Below, piece by piece: positions 1-9,058 of a DNA stretch of 64,000 nucleotides. The position numbers and the translations under genes were made by a program. The notes beneath the pieces were generated by a model. The model was not told where the DNA came from. It did no database searches and was given only the letters and a program-made list of their open reading frames with translations. This DNA comes from Sphingomonas folli (GTDB lineage: Bacteria > Pseudomonadota > Alphaproteobacteria > Sphingomonadales > Sphingomonadaceae), in assembly GCF_019429525.1 (NCBI RefSeq), contig NZ_JAHXZL010000009.1, positions 150,546 through 214,545 on the forward strand, in the 5' to 3' direction. Each line of letters begins with the position of its first letter. The stretch's first letter is position 1.

Positions 1-93
1 GGGGTCAGCGAACCCCTTTGGGGGGCCGACGCGTCCGGATGACGCGCTTAGCACCAGCCGGACGGGGGCTCGACCGGCAACGATGGAGAAGAG

Positions 94-687
94 ATGATGG
101 ATATCCGGGTATCAGGTCACCAGGTGGCGATCGGCGACGCGCTGAAGGCCCATGTGCAGGACCGGCTCCAGGGTATCGCCGACAAATATTTCGCGCGCGC
201 CATCTCGGCCGAGACCACCTTCGGCAAGGGCCCGCACGACAACGGCTTCACCTGCGACATCGTCGCGCACGTCACGCGCGGTCTGGTGCTCAAGGGGCGT
301 CACGACGCGCATGACGCGCATCTGTCGTTCGACGGCGCCGCCGAGAAGATCGACAAGCAGCTGCGCCGCTACGTCCGCCGCCTCAAGGACCGCACCCCCG
401 CGCACGCCGCGGTGGAGGCCGAGCAGGACCGCAACGGCTATGACAATGCGGGCTATACGCTCTTCGCCGAGTCGGCCGACGAGGACGAGGCGGGCGACGC
501 GCCGCTGGTGATCGCGGAGACCCGCGTCGACGTGCCCGAGGCGAGCGTGTCCGACGCGGTGATGATGCTCGACCTGCGCAACACCCAGGCGCTGCTGTTC
601 CGCAACGCCGGGACGGGCTCGTACAACATGGTCTATCGCCGCGGCGACGGTACGATCGGATGGGTCGAGCCGCAGCGCGCTGGCTGA
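94..687 (+). CDS. hpf: Long-form ribosome hibernation promoting factor HPF
   Basis: Binds the 30S subunit in starvation and, in the long form, dimerises ribosomes into inactive 100S particles. The 197-residue product has the N-terminal S30AE/RaiA fold (about residues 1-105, beginning MMDIRVSGHQV) and a second C-terminal domain (about 135-190) that begins RVDVPEAS and carries MMLDLRNTQALLF, the dimerisation module of long HPF. Two adjacent ATGs (94, 97) sit behind GGAG at 85-88; either could be used. The order hpf-ptsN is the classical arrangement downstream of rpoN in Proteobacteria, so the gene just left of the window may be rpoN, but the first 93 bases show no recognisable RpoN end. Confidence 0.93.
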   Translation: MMDIRVSGHQVAIGDALKAHVQDRLQGIADKYFARAISAETTFGKGPHDNGFTCDIVAHVTRGLVLKGRHDAHDAHLSFDGAAEKIDKQLRRYVRRLKDRTPAHAAVEAEQDRNGYDNAGYTLFAESADEDEAGDAPLVIAETRVDVPEASVSDAVMMLDLRNTQALLFRNAGTGSYNMVYRRGDGTIGWVEPQRAG

Positions 688-718
688 GGCGCGCGCGGCC
701 ACCTACTTGGCATCGATC

Positions 719-1189
719 ATGGCTACTGACCTGAGCGACCTGCTCGTGCCCGAGCTCGTCGTCGTGGGACTGCCCGCGGCGTCGAAGAAGGCCCTCTTCA
801 CCCAGCTCGGCGCGCTCGCCGCGCCCTGGGTGGGGCTGGACGCGCGCGCGATCGCCGACGGGCTGGCCGCGCGCGAGCGGGAAGGGTCGACCGGCTTCGG
901 CGGCGGGATCGCGATCCCGCACGCGCGGCTCGCGGGGATGAAGCGGGTCGCGCTGATCGTGGCGCGGCTGGCACAGCCGATCGGCTTCGCCGCGGTGGAC
1001 GACGTCGCGGTCGACGTGGTCGCGGCGATGCTCTCCCCGCCGCAGGCCGGTGGCGCGCACCTCAAGGCGCTGGCGCGCGTGGCCCGGCGCTTCCGCGACC
1101 GGACGCTCGTCGCGAAGCTGCGCGGCGCCGGCTCGCCCGACGCGATCTACGCGTTGCTCACCGCGGACGAGACGCGTGACGCGGCCTGA
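719..1189 (+). CDS. ptsN: PTS IIA-like nitrogen regulatory protein PtsN
   Basis: EIIA-Ntr receives phosphate from the nitrogen phosphotransferase chain (PtsP, NPr) and works as a regulator rather than a sugar transporter. The 156-residue single-domain protein has the family signature GFGGGIAIPHAR; the histidine at about residue 68 is the phosphorylation site. I chose ATG 719; an in-frame TTG at 707 would add four residues. It lies 31 bases after hpf and its stop overlaps the next gene's GTG, so hpf-ptsN-thioesterase-DUF1491 look like one transcript. Identity is secure from the signature and the hpf neighbour. Confidence 0.93.
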   Translation: MATDLSDLLVPELVVVGLPAASKKALFTQLGALAAPWVGLDARAIADGLAAREREGSTGFGGGIAIPHARLAGMKRVALIVARLAQPIGFAAVDDVAVDVVAAMLSPPQAGGAHLKALARVARRFRDRTLVAKLRGAGSPDAIYALLTADETRDAA

Positions 1190-1634
1190 GGGCGCGGCGG
1201 CGCATCACCGCGCGCTGGAGTCGCTCTACGCCGCCGCGCCGATCAACCGGCTCTTCGAGTCGCGGCTCGAGATCATCGAGCCCGGCGTCGCGCGGATCCG
1301 CTTCCGCGTCGACCCGCGCCACTTCCACGCCGCCGGCGCGGCGCACGGCACCAGTTACTTCAAGATGCTCGACGACGCCGCCTTCTACGCGTGCAACAGC
1401 CTGGTGACCAACCGCTTCCTGCTCACCACCCAGTTCAGCCTGCTGCTCACGCGCCCGCTCGGCGAGGGCGAGGTGGTGGCGGAGGGGCGCTGGGTGAGCG
1501 GGCAGCGACGCGTCTTCGTCGCCGAGGCGCGGCTGGTCGCCGCCGACGGCGAGGAGGTCGCGCGGGGCACCGGCACCTTCATGCGCTCGCGGATCGCGCT
1601 CGCCGCGCTGCCCGGCTATGCGGCGGCATCGTGA
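1176..1634 (+). CDS. PaaI-family hotdog thioesterase
   Basis: A 152-residue single hotdog-fold protein of the PaaI/YdiI type, expected to hydrolyse acyl-CoA thioesters in the cytoplasm. Conserved HFHAAGAAHG (residues 49-58) followed by MLDDAAF (64-70) matches the active-site loop of this family (HGG...D in relatives). The GTG start at 1176 lies inside the end of ptsN (14-base overlap), which implies translational coupling. The natural substrate cannot be read from the sequence. Confidence 0.85.
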   Translation: MTRPEGAAAHHRALESLYAAAPINRLFESRLEIIEPGVARIRFRVDPRHFHAAGAAHGTSYFKMLDDAAFYACNSLVTNRFLLTTQFSLLLTRPLGEGEVVAEGRWVSGQRRVFVAEARLVAADGEEVARGTGTFMRSRIALAALPGYAAAS

Positions 1635-1966
1635 GCGCGCGGTTGCCCACCCATCTCGCGGTCGGCGCGCTGCTGCGCCGGGTCAACGACAGCGGCGGCA
1701 TGGCGGTGGTGCGCGCCTCGGGCGAGGCGCAGTCGGGCGCGGTGCTGGTGCTGCTGTGCGAGGGGCGCGCGATGCGCGCGGTCGAGCGGATGCGCGGGAT
1801 CGACGACCGGGACGTGCTGGTCGCGGCCGGGCCGGGCGACGGCGACTCGATCGCGGTCGAGGATTACTGGCGGCTGCGACGGCGTCGCGACCCCGACCTG
1901 TGGGTGATCGAACTGGACGTCCCGGACGCCGAACGGTTCGTCGCTGAAACGATGCTGGTCGATTGA
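1631..1966 (+). CDS. DUF1491 family protein
   Basis: A 111-residue small cytoplasmic protein starting at GTG 1631, whose start overlaps the thioesterase stop (GTGA). The sequence begins MSARLPTHLAVGALLRRVND and ends with RRDPDLWVIELDVPDAERF, the pattern of the DUF1491 family found mainly in alphaproteobacteria. No catalytic motif is visible and I assign no function. Its place at the end of the hpf-ptsN transcript is the only functional hint. Confidence 0.8.
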   Translation: MSARLPTHLAVGALLRRVNDSGGMAVVRASGEAQSGAVLVLLCEGRAMRAVERMRGIDDRDVLVAAGPGDGDSIAVEDYWRLRRRRDPDLWVIELDVPDAERFVAETMLVD

Positions 1967-2139
1967 CGCTGTTAACCTCTCGCCCGTAGCGAGATGGGAT
2001 CGACAACAGGCGTTGTGCCGACACGGGGTGCGATCCCGGACGGTGACGCAGTCGGGGGGGCACCCGGTCGGTCTTTTGGGACAGCTAACGCTGCTTCAGC
2101 GACCGTATCCGCGTACCCACCGCACAGACAAGACCTGGA

Positions 2140-2772
2140 ATGCCCTTACGTTCCCGCGCTGCCGCTCTCGCAGCGTTCACTGCCTCGATCGTCTCGCTCG
2201 CCCTGCAGAGCGCGCCCGGCCTCGCCGCCGAAGTGCCGACGCTCCCCGGTGTCGCGACGAGTCAACTCGCCGTCACCGACGCGGTTCCGGCGACGTCGGC
2301 GCCCGACAGCGCCGACCAGATCCTCGACCAGGACTCCGCCGCCCAGGCGGACGACGAGGTCGCCTACCCCACCCTCGCCGCCGCCGTCGCCGACCAGTCG
2401 ATCCCGTCGAACACCGACGAGGACATGCGCTGCCTCGCCGGCGCGATCTATTTCGAGTCGCGCGGCGAGCCGCTGACGGGCCAGCTCGCGGTCGCCGAGG
2501 TGATCCTGAACCGCACCAAGTCGCGCCGCTTCGGCGGCAGCGTGTGCGACGTCATCACCCAGAAGGGTCAGTTCTCCTTCGTCCGCGGCGGCGTGATGCC
2601 GGCGGCGCCGTCGAACGACGACTGGCGCACCGCGATGGCGGTCGCCAAGGTCGCGATGAAGGACGCGTGGGAGACCGACGCGTCGAACGCGCTCTACTTC
2701 CACCACCGCAGCACCGGCCGCGCCGCCGGCCAGCGCGTCGCCTCGATCGGCAACCACGTCTTCTTCCGCTGA
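2140..2772 (+). CDS. SleB-type cell wall hydrolase, secreted
   Basis: A 210-residue exported hydrolase of the Hydrolase_2 (SleB/CwlJ) family, expected to cut peptidoglycan glycan strands. Residues 1-30 form a signal peptide ending in an Ala-rich cleavage region; residues 31-90 are a low-complexity linker rich in Ala, Asp and Ser; the catalytic domain starts near residue 95. The motif GAIYFESRGEP contains the catalytic glutamate (about residue 106) and is followed by QLAVAEVILNRTKSRRF, typical of this family. It is transcribed alone, with a 173-base upstream gap that has a TTGACG element near 1961 but no clear -10 box. Confidence 0.88.
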   Translation: MPLRSRAAALAAFTASIVSLALQSAPGLAAEVPTLPGVATSQLAVTDAVPATSAPDSADQILDQDSAAQADDEVAYPTLAAAVADQSIPSNTDEDMRCLAGAIYFESRGEPLTGQLAVAEVILNRTKSRRFGGSVCDVITQKGQFSFVRGGVMPAAPSNDDWRTAMAVAKVAMKDAWETDASNALYFHHRSTGRAAGQRVASIGNHVFFR

Positions 2773-2850
2773 GCGCGGTCGCGCTCGCGGGTGATGGGAC
2801 GAGTGTCCGCCGCCCGTAGCTGATCGGGCACGTCGGCCCCCAACGAGATC

Positions 2851-2942
2851 GTCACCCCGGTGAGAGCCGAGGTCCAGCTACGGAACCGTCGTGGGTCTCA
2901 CCGCGGCGTTCTCAGCTGGACCCGGCCCTTCGCCGGGGTGAC
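2851..2942. repeat. Intergenic palindromic repeat, family A copy 1
   Basis: Nested inverted repeat: GTCACCCCGG (2851-2860) pairs with CCGGGGTGAC (2933-2942), and GGTCCAGCT (2871-2879) pairs with AGCTGGACC (2914-2922). It sits between the convergent ends of the cell wall hydrolase and the M20 peptidase, so it may also serve as a bidirectional terminator. Related copies are at 26584-26659 and 44354-44420. Confidence 0.75.
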
Positions 2943-2978
2943 GCGTCGGTGACCTAGGGGGTGTTCTCGTCCCGACGC

Positions 2979-4388
2979 TCAGCCCGCATACGCCTTGGCC
3001 AGATCGAACAGATAGTCGCGGGCGGCGTACAGCGACTCCACCCGGATCCGCTCGTTCAGCCCGTGCACCCCGTTGAAGTCGGGGTCGAGGAAGGTCCCCG
3101 GTACGCCGTAGACCGGGATGCCGATCGCCTCGAGGAACACGCCGTCGGTCGCCCCCGTCGACATCGTCGGCAGCAGCGGCACGCCGGGGAAATGCTTCCT
3201 CGCCAGCGCTTCCATCGGGCCGATGATCTTGGGATCGAGCGTGGGCGGCACCGCCGTGGGGCGGATCGGCTGGTTGGCCGTGACGGTCACCTTGCTCCCG
3301 GCGAGCTCGCGCAGCTTGGCCAGCGTGCCGTCGACTGTCTCGCCCGGGAAGATGCGGCAGTTGACGTTGGCGGTGGCGCGCTGCGGCAGCGCGTTCTCGG
3401 CGTGGCCCGCGCTCAGCAGCGTCGTCACGCAGGTGGTCCGCAGCGTCGAGTGCATCACCTTGTCGCGGCTGACGATCGCGTCCGCCGCCCGGTCCGGCGG
3501 GTCGGCCAGCAGCCGCGTGATCGCGGCCGCCTGCTCGCCGCCGACGCGCCTCGCGCTGGCGGCGAAATAGGCGCGCGTCGTGTCGGTGAAGCGCACCGGA
3601 AACTCGTAGTTCTGCACCGCCTTGATCGCGTCGGCGAGCTCGTAGATCGCGTTGTCGGGCACGGGCGTGGAGCTGTGGCCGCCCGGGTTGGTCGCGAGCA
3701 GCGTGAAATTCTGCGCCGCTTTCTCGCCGACCTGCACCGCCAGCAGCTGGCGCTTGCCCTGCGCGTCGAGCCGCCCGCCGCCGCCCTCGTTGAGCGCGAA
3801 CTCGGCCGCGATCAGCTCGGGCCGGTGCTGTGCCAGCCACTGCGCGCCGTTGAAGGCGAAGGTGGTCTCCTCGCCGCAGGTCAGCGCCAGCTTGATCGTG
3901 CGCCGTGGCCGATAGTTCTGCTCGCGGAAGCGGACCATCGCGTCTGCCCAGATCGCCGCCATCGCTTTGTCGTCGACCGCGCCGCGCGCGTAATAATAGC
4001 CGCCCTCCTCGACGAGCTTGAAGGGGTCGCGCTGCCAGTCGGCGCGCTTGGCCTCGACCACGTCGAGGTGGCCGAGCAGCAGCATCGGCTTGAGCGCGGC
4101 GTCGCTGCCGCGCAGCACCGCGACCACGCCGCCGTCCCTCGGGTGCTCGGGGGTGGAGAAGAGCGTGACGTCGGTGTCGGCATAGCCCGCGCGCCTCAGC
4201 CGTGCCGCGACCTGCTCGGCCGCCTGGGTGCAGCTGCCGACGTCGACCACCGTGTTGGTCTCGACCATCTCGCGGTAGAGATCGAAGAAGGCCTTCTCGT
4301 CGGGTCGCGCCTGCGCCGCCGCGCCGCCCGCTACCATCGTCCCCGCCAGCAGCCCGGCGAGCAGAGCCGCCATCCCGATCCCGCGCAT
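2979..4388 (-). CDS. M20-family zinc metallopeptidase, exported
   Basis: A 469-residue protein with a signal peptide (residues 1-26, ending GGAAAQA) and an M20/ArgE-DapE-type peptidase domain. Metal ligands can be seen: LLGHLDVVEA (His107, Asp109), ARGAVDDK (bridging Asp about 139), CGEETTFAF (catalytic/ligand Glu173-174), and a C-terminal GVHGLNERI histidine. A dimerisation lid with GGHSSTP is present in the middle. It most likely acts in the periplasm as a carboxy- or dipeptidase in peptide scavenging; specificity is unknown. The next gene on the same strand (retropepsin) is 61 bases upstream, so the two may be cotranscribed. Confidence 0.88.
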   Translation of the reverse strand: MRGIGMAALLAGLLAGTMVAGGAAAQARPDEKAFFDLYREMVETNTVVDVGSCTQAAEQVAARLRRAGYADTDVTLFSTPEHPRDGGVVAVLRGSDAALKPMLLLGHLDVVEAKRADWQRDPFKLVEEGGYYYARGAVDDKAMAAIWADAMVRFREQNYRPRRTIKLALTCGEETTFAFNGAQWLAQHRPELIAAEFALNEGGGGRLDAQGKRQLLAVQVGEKAAQNFTLLATNPGGHSSTPVPDNAIYELADAIKAVQNYEFPVRFTDTTRAYFAASARRVGGEQAAAITRLLADPPDRAADAIVSRDKVMHSTLRTTCVTTLLSAGHAENALPQRATANVNCRIFPGETVDGTLAKLRELAGSKVTVTANQPIRPTAVPPTLDPKIIGPMEALARKHFPGVPLLPTMSTGATDGVFLEAIGIPVYGVPGTFLDPDFNGVHGLNERIRVESLYAARDYLFDLAKAYAG

Positions 4389-4449
4389 CGATCCTCCCTC
4401 GTCCGTCCGCCGCCAGCCTCGCAGCGAAGCGCGCGGGGCGCAACGGCTC

Positions 4450-5424
4450 TCAGCCGCTGTAGCGCAGGTCGCGCGGCAGCAGCAGGCGCAGCTCGCGGTT
4501 GGCGAAATCGATGTGGACCCGGCGGAACAGCCGCAGCGCGTCCATGCCCAGCATCAGCGCGGGCTTGTCGTCGATGCCGAAGACGCGGAACGGCGCGGCA
4601 TCGGCGAAGGCGATCGGCAGCGAGCGGATCTTGGCGGGCCCCAGCGTCATCTCGGGCAGCAGCGCGTAATCGGCGGCGAGCTGGACGCCGAGCACGCTGG
4701 TCAGCATCGTCGTCTCGCCGCGTCGCCCCGACAGGAGCCGCCGCAGCGCGAGGTTGCCGAGGCTGACGCTGGTCCCCGTGTCGAGCACCACGCGCACGCG
4801 CCGCCCCGCCACCGTGGCGCTCGTCACGACCAACTGGCCGAACAGGCTGCGCGCCTGGATCACGATCTCGCCGGGCTCGCGCTTGAGCCGCTCGCGCTTG
4901 CTCGACGGGGTCACCTGCATCCGCTGCGAGTCGAAGTCGATCGTCAGCGCCTGGCCCTGCAGCGTGTCGATCCCGAGCATGCCGGGGGCGCCGAGGTGGC
5001 GTGCCTCGAGCGCTGGCGCCTCGATCCGCTCGCCACCGACGCTGCCGACGGGCCTCGGACTCACCGTGATCGCCGGGATGATGACGGTGTCGACGTCGCT
5101 CGTCCCCGCCATCGCGACCAGGCGAACGCGGCGGCCGCGCGGCAGGCCGAGGTGCGCGGCGAGCTGGCGCGAGATCACGCTGCGCTGCGCGCCGGTGTCG
5201 ATGATGAAGGGGAAGGGACCCGCCCCGGCGATCTCGACCGGCACGGTCATGCGGTCCTCGGCGGTGAGGAAGTCGAGCTCGTCGCCGACCCCGGCGGGCA
5301 GCTCGTCGGGCAGCGTCACCGGGCTGACCCCCGGTGCGGCCGCGGGCGCCGGGGAGGGCACCCCGACCTGCGCCGTCGCGGGCAGGGTCATGCCGGCCAG
5401 CACGAGCGCGAGCCACCTCTCCAT
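4450..5424 (-). CDS. Two-lobed retropepsin-like aspartic protease
   Basis: A 324-residue exported protein (signal peptide about residues 1-19). It holds two copies of the aspartyl-protease active-site motif: FIIDTGAQRSVIS (DTG at 76-78) and VVLDTGTSVSLG (DTG at 215-217), each followed by the GMLGIDTL or LMLGMDALRLF element. A single chain with two DTG halves resembles a pepsin-like pseudo-dimer built from retropepsin modules. The start is ATG 5424; an open frame extends further upstream but is compositionally non-coding. Substrate unknown; location probably periplasmic. Confidence 0.82.
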   Translation of the reverse strand: MERWLALVLAGMTLPATAQVGVPSPAPAAAPGVSPVTLPDELPAGVGDELDFLTAEDRMTVPVEIAGAGPFPFIIDTGAQRSVISRQLAAHLGLPRGRRVRLVAMAGTSDVDTVIIPAITVSPRPVGSVGGERIEAPALEARHLGAPGMLGIDTLQGQALTIDFDSQRMQVTPSSKRERLKREPGEIVIQARSLFGQLVVTSATVAGRRVRVVLDTGTSVSLGNLALRRLLSGRRGETTMLTSVLGVQLAADYALLPEMTLGPAKIRSLPIAFADAAPFRVFGIDDKPALMLGMDALRLFRRVHIDFANRELRLLLPRDLRYSG

Positions 5425-5525
5425 GACAGCGATGGTACGCCCGATCCGGACGGAGCGCCAGCGGCGATGCCGGCCGCCGAGCCGGGGCGCGGCACGAGGG
5501 TGAGCGGTCGGCGCGGCGCCGGCGC

Positions 5526-7208
5526 TCAGCGGCCCTGGCCGCGCCAGCGCTGGATCGTGCGCGCCACGATCTGCTCCTCGCCGCCGCCCTCGCGCCACAG
5601 CGCCGAGAAGATCGGATCGTCGGACGCGGGCCGCTTGCCTTCCTCCAGCGTGTCGAAGGCGACCCGGATCGGGATCGCCACGCCCTCGCCGCACACGATC
5701 GCCTCGCGGTTACGCAGCGCGGGCAAAGCGTCGAGGAAACCGCGCGCGCCCTCGGGCATCGCGGCGCGCACGAACGCCTGGTCGCGCTCGTTGTTGAGCC
5801 GCATCGAGATGATCGTGCCGCACTGCGACAGCACGCCCTCGGCGAGGTCGGACGGGCGCTGCGTCACCAGCCCGAGCGAGACGCCGTACTTGCGCCCCTC
5901 CTTGGCGATGCGGCCGAGGATGCGCCCCACCGCGGTGCGCTCCTCGCGCCCGGCGGGGACGTAGCGGTGCGCCTCCTCGCAGACGAGCAGGATCGGGCGC
6001 TGCGGCTCGTTGCGCGACCAGATCGCGAAGTCGAACACCATCCGGCTCAGCACCGCCACCACCACCGCGGTGATCTCGCTCGGCACGCCCGAGACGTCGA
6101 TGATCGAGATCGGCTTGCCGTCGCCGCAGAAGCGGAAGATGCGCTGCACGAACGCCGCCATCGTGTCCGCCACCAGCATGCCGGAGAACATGAAGCCGTA
6201 GCGCGGGTCGGCTTTCAGCTCGTCGAGCTTGTTCTTGAGCCGCAGATAGGGCGCGGTGTCGCCGGCGCGGTCCATCTTGCCCATCTCCTGCTGCAGGATC
6301 TGGGAGAGGTCGCTGAGCAGATAGGGGATCGGCGCGTCCACCGTCAGCCGCGCGATCTCCTGTCCCAGCCGGCTCTTGCCGCGCGCGGCGAGCAGGCATT
6401 TGGCGAGGATGTCGGCGTCGACCTGGCGCTCCGGCCCGGCGCTGGTGAGCAGCACCTCGCAATGTTCCTCGAAGTTCATCAGCCAATAGGGCATCTGCAG
6501 GTTCGAGACGTCGAACAGCGCGCCCTCCTCGGCGAAGGCGGCGCCATACTCGCCGTGCGGGTCGATCATCACCACGTGCGCCTGCGGCGCCAGCCGGCAC
6601 AGCCGGTGGAGGATCAGCGCCGCCGCGGTCGACTTGCCGGTGCCGGTCGAGCCGAGCAGCGCGAAATGCTTGCCCAAGAGCGAGTCGACGTACAGCGAGG
6701 CGCGCACGTCGCGGGTGGGGTGGACGGTGCCGATCGCGATCGCGGCGCGGCCCGAGGCGGCGTGGACCTGCTCGAGGTCGGCGCCCGTCACCGCGAACAC
6801 CTCCGCGCCCGGCAGCGGGAAGGCGGTGACGCCGCGGCGGAAATGGTGGAGGTGGCCGGTGAGCCGCTCGACCTCGCCCTCGCCGATGAAGTCGACCGCG
6901 GCGATCACCTGGTCGGCCTGGCCGCGCGCTAGCCGCACGGTCCGCACCGTGGCCACCAGCCACATCCCGCCGGCGCTCACCTTGAGCTGGCCGCCGACCT
7001 GGCCCGCGCTGGCGACCAGCGGGTCGGGATGGCCCGCGAGCGCGGCGAGCGAGGGCGAGTCGAGCACCAGCTCGCCCTGGCCGCCCGCGATCTCGAGCAC
7101 ATAGCCGAGCGGCGCGGCGCGGGCGGGCGTGGGCGCCGGGGGCGGCGCGTCCGGGAAGGCCGCGGCGAGTGCCGCGCGAAACTCGCCCTGGCCGACGATG
7201 TCGTTCAT
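5526..7208 (-). CDS. HerA-like DNA translocase/ATPase (DUF87)
   Basis: A 560-residue ATPase of the HerA/FtsK superfamily. The N-terminal about 170 residues form the HAS-barrel-like domain; Walker A is GSTGTGKST (186-194) and Walker B is ILLVCEEAHRY, followed by RILGRIAKEGRKYGVSLGLV and the sensor region TQRPSDLAEGVLSQC. These are the hallmarks of bacterial HerA-like hexameric helicases/translocases. In archaea HerA works with the nuclease NurA in DNA-end resection; no NurA-like gene is adjacent, so the partner and role here are unknown. The ATG start is followed by MNDIVGQ. Confidence 0.87.
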   Translation of the reverse strand: MNDIVGQGEFRAALAAAFPDAPPPAPTPARAAPLGYVLEIAGGQGELVLDSPSLAALAGHPDPLVASAGQVGGQLKVSAGGMWLVATVRTVRLARGQADQVIAAVDFIGEGEVERLTGHLHHFRRGVTAFPLPGAEVFAVTGADLEQVHAASGRAAIAIGTVHPTRDVRASLYVDSLLGKHFALLGSTGTGKSTAAALILHRLCRLAPQAHVVMIDPHGEYGAAFAEEGALFDVSNLQMPYWLMNFEEHCEVLLTSAGPERQVDADILAKCLLAARGKSRLGQEIARLTVDAPIPYLLSDLSQILQQEMGKMDRAGDTAPYLRLKNKLDELKADPRYGFMFSGMLVADTMAAFVQRIFRFCGDGKPISIIDVSGVPSEITAVVVAVLSRMVFDFAIWSRNEPQRPILLVCEEAHRYVPAGREERTAVGRILGRIAKEGRKYGVSLGLVTQRPSDLAEGVLSQCGTIISMRLNNERDQAFVRAAMPEGARGFLDALPALRNREAIVCGEGVAIPIRVAFDTLEEGKRPASDDPIFSALWREGGGEEQIVARTIQRWRGQGR

Positions 7209-7286
7209 ACGAAACTGCTTTTCCCTGCGATCCGAGCGGGGACAGCGGTACCGCCGCTTCGTAAAGATAGGATGGAGGCGCGCGCC

Positions 7287-8051
7287 TCAGCCGCGCTGCG
7301 CGAACCGTCCCGCCGCCCAGCCGAGCAGCACCGACAGCGTCACCGCGGCGAGCCCGTAGAGGATCTCGTGGCGCTGCGCCGCGGCGGCGACGAAGCGCTC
7401 GAAGCCGGACTTGCGGATGTCGATCTCGCGCACCGCGGCGGCGAGCACGCGGCCGTCGCGGATCAGGAAGGTCTCGGCGGTGAAACGGCCCACCGGGACC
7501 CGCGCGGGGATCACGACCCGCGCGCGATAGAGCACGCCGTCGGTGATCTCGACCGCGCCCGGCGCCTCGTAGAACAGGCCGGCGCGACGGCGCTGCTCCA
7601 CCAGCCCGCGGGTGAAACGGTCCTGCACCTCGGTCGGCGCCGCCGAGGCGGGGGAGAGCTGGAGGCTGTCGAGCCCCAGCTCGTAGATCGCGCGGGTGCG
7701 CGCGTCGACCAGCCGGCCGAGCGGGCGCGACGACGCCAGCGCGTAGAAGGAGGGCGCCGAGCGATAGCGCAGCCGCCCGGCGTTGACCCAGATGCCCGCC
7801 ACTTTCTCCTTCTCGCGGATCGTGATCGACTGGGTCGGCCCCTTCACCACGATGACGATGTCGGCGGGGCGCTCGCCGGTCGGGACCCGACCGCCGGGAT
7901 AGAGGATCGCGCCGAACAGCAGCAGCTCGGCGCCGGTGAAGCTGTAGGCGATCTCGATGTCGCGCTGCGACACGTCGGGCACCAGCACCGGCTTGCTCTG
8001 CGCGGTGAGCAGCGGCGCGGCGAGGGCCAGCGCCCAGGCGGCGCGCCTCAC
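7287..8051 (-). CDS. TIGR02186-type membrane-anchored exported protein
   Basis: A 254-residue protein with an N-terminal signal peptide and one C-terminal transmembrane segment (LYGLAAVTLSVLLGWAAGRF). The body has the conserved features of the alphaproteobacterial family TIGR02186: ISYSFTGAELLLFGA-like motif (here IAYSFTGAELLLFGA), VVKGPTQSITIREKEKVAGIWVN, and the Tyr-rich FYALASSRPL region. GTG start at 8051 overlaps the stop of the upstream TauE gene. The family is known to pair with TauE/SafE exporters, as seen here, which suggests an accessory role in sulfur-compound export; biochemistry is unproven. Confidence 0.8.
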   Translation of the reverse strand: MRRAAWALALAAPLLTAQSKPVLVPDVSQRDIEIAYSFTGAELLLFGAILYPGGRVPTGERPADIVIVVKGPTQSITIREKEKVAGIWVNAGRLRYRSAPSFYALASSRPLGRLVDARTRAIYELGLDSLQLSPASAAPTEVQDRFTRGLVEQRRRAGLFYEAPGAVEITDGVLYRARVVIPARVPVGRFTAETFLIRDGRVLAAAVREIDIRKSGFERFVAAAAQRHEILYGLAAVTLSVLLGWAAGRFAQRG

Positions 8052-8962
8052 GTCAGCTCCACCGCGTAGATCTCGTCGGGGCGCCAGCCGAGCCCGAGCG
8101 CGATCCGCCCCGCCACCAGCAGCACCATCAGCGCGAGCGCGAGCCGGAGATACTCGGGCCGCGCGCGCGCCGCGAAACGCGCGCCGACCTGCGCGCCGAC
8201 GACCGAACCGACGAGCAGCAGCGCGGCCAGCACGATGTCGACCGCGCGCGTCGTGGTGGCATGGACCATCGTCGCCGCGGCGGTGACGAACAGGATCTGG
8301 AACAGGCTGGTGCCGACCACCACCGAGGTCGCCATGCCGAGCAGGTAGATCATCGCGGGCACCAGCACGAAGCCGCCGCCGACGCCGAGCAGGATCGTCA
8401 GGATGCCCGTGAAGAAGCCGAGCAGCAGCGGCGCCAGCGGCGAGATGTACAGCCCCGAGGCGTAGAAGCGCATGCGGAACGGCAGCGCCGCCACCAGCGG
8501 GTGGTGGCGACGGCGGCGCGGCGGCGCGGCGCGGCGCCCGCGCGCCACCAGGATCGCGCTCACCGCCTCGCGCAGCATCATCAGCCCGATCGAGCCGAGC
8601 AGCAGCACGTAGGTGATCGCGATCGTGGTATCGATCTGCCCCCAGCGCTGCAGCAGGCGGAACAGCCAGGCGCCGAACAGCGAGCCGAGCACGCCGCCGA
8701 TCACCAGCACCGTGCCCATCCGCGTGTCGACGCCGTTGCGGCGGAAGTGCGCGAACACGCCCGAGACGCTCGCGCCGGTCACCTGGGTCGCGGCGGAGGC
8801 GGCGGCGACGGTGGGGGGGATGCCGTAGACGATCAGCAGCGGCGTCGTGAGGAAGCCGCCGCCGACGCCGAACATGCCCGAGAGCAGCCCGACGCCCGCG
8901 CCGAGCGCGATCATCACGAGCGCGTTCACCGACAGATTCGCGATCGGCAGGTAGATGTCCAT
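8048..8962 (-). CDS. TauE/SafE-family sulfite/organosulfur exporter
   Basis: A 304-residue polytopic inner-membrane protein. The two half-repeats begin with LSGMFGVGGGFLTTPLL and LLGVGGGFVLVPAMIYLLG, the glycine-rich signature of TauE/SafE (DUF81) permeases; about eight membrane segments can be counted, with a basic loop RRRRHH near the middle. It probably exports sulfite or an organosulfonate. It overlaps the TIGR02186 gene by 4 bases and is the first gene of this two-gene unit. Substrate is inferred only from the family. Confidence 0.88.
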   Translation of the reverse strand: MDIYLPIANLSVNALVMIALGAGVGLLSGMFGVGGGFLTTPLLIVYGIPPTVAAASAATQVTGASVSGVFAHFRRNGVDTRMGTVLVIGGVLGSLFGAWLFRLLQRWGQIDTTIAITYVLLLGSIGLMMLREAVSAILVARGRRAAPPRRRRHHPLVAALPFRMRFYASGLYISPLAPLLLGFFTGILTILLGVGGGFVLVPAMIYLLGMATSVVVGTSLFQILFVTAAATMVHATTTRAVDIVLAALLLVGSVVGAQVGARFAARARPEYLRLALALMVLLVAGRIALGLGWRPDEIYAVELT

Positions 8963-9058
8963 GGCGCTCCCAGCCGCTAGCCGGTTCGGGGCGCCGGCGC
9001 CACCGCCGGGAAGCCGCGAGCGGCGCGACGCGGGACGAGGCCCCCGTCGGGCGCACCG

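Noticed and set aside
1..93. 3' end of rpoN at the window start
   Set aside because: Expected from gene order, but none of the three frames shows the conserved RpoN C-terminus.
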